Assembly: GCF_000689255.1 (NCBI RefSeq)
Contig: NZ_HG964446.1
Span: 1-64,000, forward strand
Source of the DNA: Mycobacterium triplex
Lineage (GTDB): Bacteria; Actinomycetota; Actinomycetes; Mycobacteriales; Mycobacteriaceae
Length of the DNA stretch: 64,000 bases
Reading direction: 5' to 3'
The position numbers and the translations under genes are program-made. How positions within the stretch are numbered: position 1 is the first letter of the stretch; each line of letters opens with the position of its first letter. Below, piece by piece: positions 63,673 through 64,000 of this stretch. A model generated the notes under the pieces. It was not told the DNA's origin and did no database searches. It saw nothing but the letters and a program-made list of their open reading frames with translations.

Positions 63673-64000
63673 ATGACACCCGACGAGGTAATGGACTGGG
63701 ACAGCGCCTACCGCGAACAGGGAGAGTTCGACGGGCCCCCGCCCTGGAACATCGGTGAGCCACAGCCCGAATTGGCCGCCTTGATCGCGGCCGGGAAATT
63801 CCGCAGCGACGTGCTGGACGCCGGTTGCGGATTCGCCGAACTGTCGCTGGCGCTGGCCGCCCAGGGGTATACGGTGCACGGCGCCGATCTGACGCCGACC
63901 GCCCTCGCCGCGGCGACCAGGGCGGCCGAGGAACGTGGCTTGAGCACGGCCACCTTCGAGCAGGCCGACATCACTTCGTTCTCCGGCCACGACGGCCGGT
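63673..64000 (+). CDS. SAM-dependent methyltransferase, N-terminal part (cut by window end)
   Basis: The frame is open from ATG 63673 to the window end (109 codons). N-terminus MTPDEVMDWDSAYREQGEFD, then motif I SDVLDAGCGFAELSLALAA and motif II region YTVHGADLTPTALA, a class I methyltransferase. It corresponds to Rv3699. The substrate is unknown. The C-terminus lies outside the window. Confidence 0.85.
   Translation, partial: MTPDEVMDWDSAYREQGEFDGPPPWNIGEPQPELAALIAAGKFRSDVLDAGCGFAELSLALAAQGYTVHGADLTPTALAAATRAAEERGLSTATFEQADITSFSGHDGR

Overview
This window is GC-rich chromosomal DNA from a Mycobacterium, most likely a slow-growing non-tuberculous species. Gene order follows the M. tuberculosis stretch Rv3659c to Rv3699 almost gene for gene (recognised from protein similarity recalled from memory, not from a database search). 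Genus markers include whiB4, crp, ponA2, marP, two PPE proteins, RsfB and many leaderless starts with a TANNNT -10 element 6-8 nt before the start codon. Two blocks depart from the M. tuberculosis order: an AT-richer insertion after a tRNA-Pro gene, and a long accessory block (31.4-51.1 kb) on both sides of rsfB.

Layout. 1-2.0 kb: a TadA-type secretion ATPase (cut by the window edge), its MinD-like partner ssd, and an intergenic region that should hold the Ms1/6S-like small RNA. 2.1-9.8 kb: HAD phosphatase, then on the minus strand the dipeptide ABC transporter dppABCD, with a degenerate Fic-like protein at its 3' end. 9.9-17.9 kb: acetyl-CoA synthetase, secreted protease, holin-like membrane protein, ephE, then a minus-strand cluster nth, membrane thioredoxin, CoA-type Nudix hydrolase and marP (DNA repair, redox, acid and envelope stress). 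17.9-28.6 kb: crp, a metallo-beta-lactamase/RidA cluster, the Get3-like ATPase pair, whiB4, ponA2, metallophosphoesterase, cysteine desulfhydrase, tRNA-Pro(CGG).

28.8-31.4 kb: an AT-rich insertion with two minus-strand genes, a predicted membrane protein and a P-loop ATPase; a candidate defence pair. 31.5-39.2 kb: a regulatory unit made of two four-repeat membrane proteins (COG4705-like), a histidine kinase, a convergent response regulator, a DUF732 protein and two PPE genes. Four promoters here carry the same heptamer direct repeat (CTnAGCG-N4-CTCAnCn, 11-bp period), each placed exactly 27 bp before a -10 element. This points to one regulon controlled by the local two-component system. It is the most interesting new observation in the window.

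39.2-51.1 kb: small stress and membrane proteins (a UsfY-like protein, DUF4193, DCC family), rsfB, then a complete stressosome operon rsbR-rsbS-rsbT-rsbX-(rsbU/rsbW-like fusion), followed by an iron-redox enzyme/CDGSH/methyltransferase cluster, a DJ-1/PfpI protein and an F420-dependent oxidoreductase. 51.1-64 kb returns to the M. tuberculosis order: YqeY-domain protein, a proline/glycine/tyrosine repeat membrane protein, the DUF4129-DUF4350-MoxR-DUF58 operon, SpoIIM-like and RDD proteins, a PadR regulator, glpK, a glutamate-cysteine-ligase-like protein and a methyltransferase cut by the window end.
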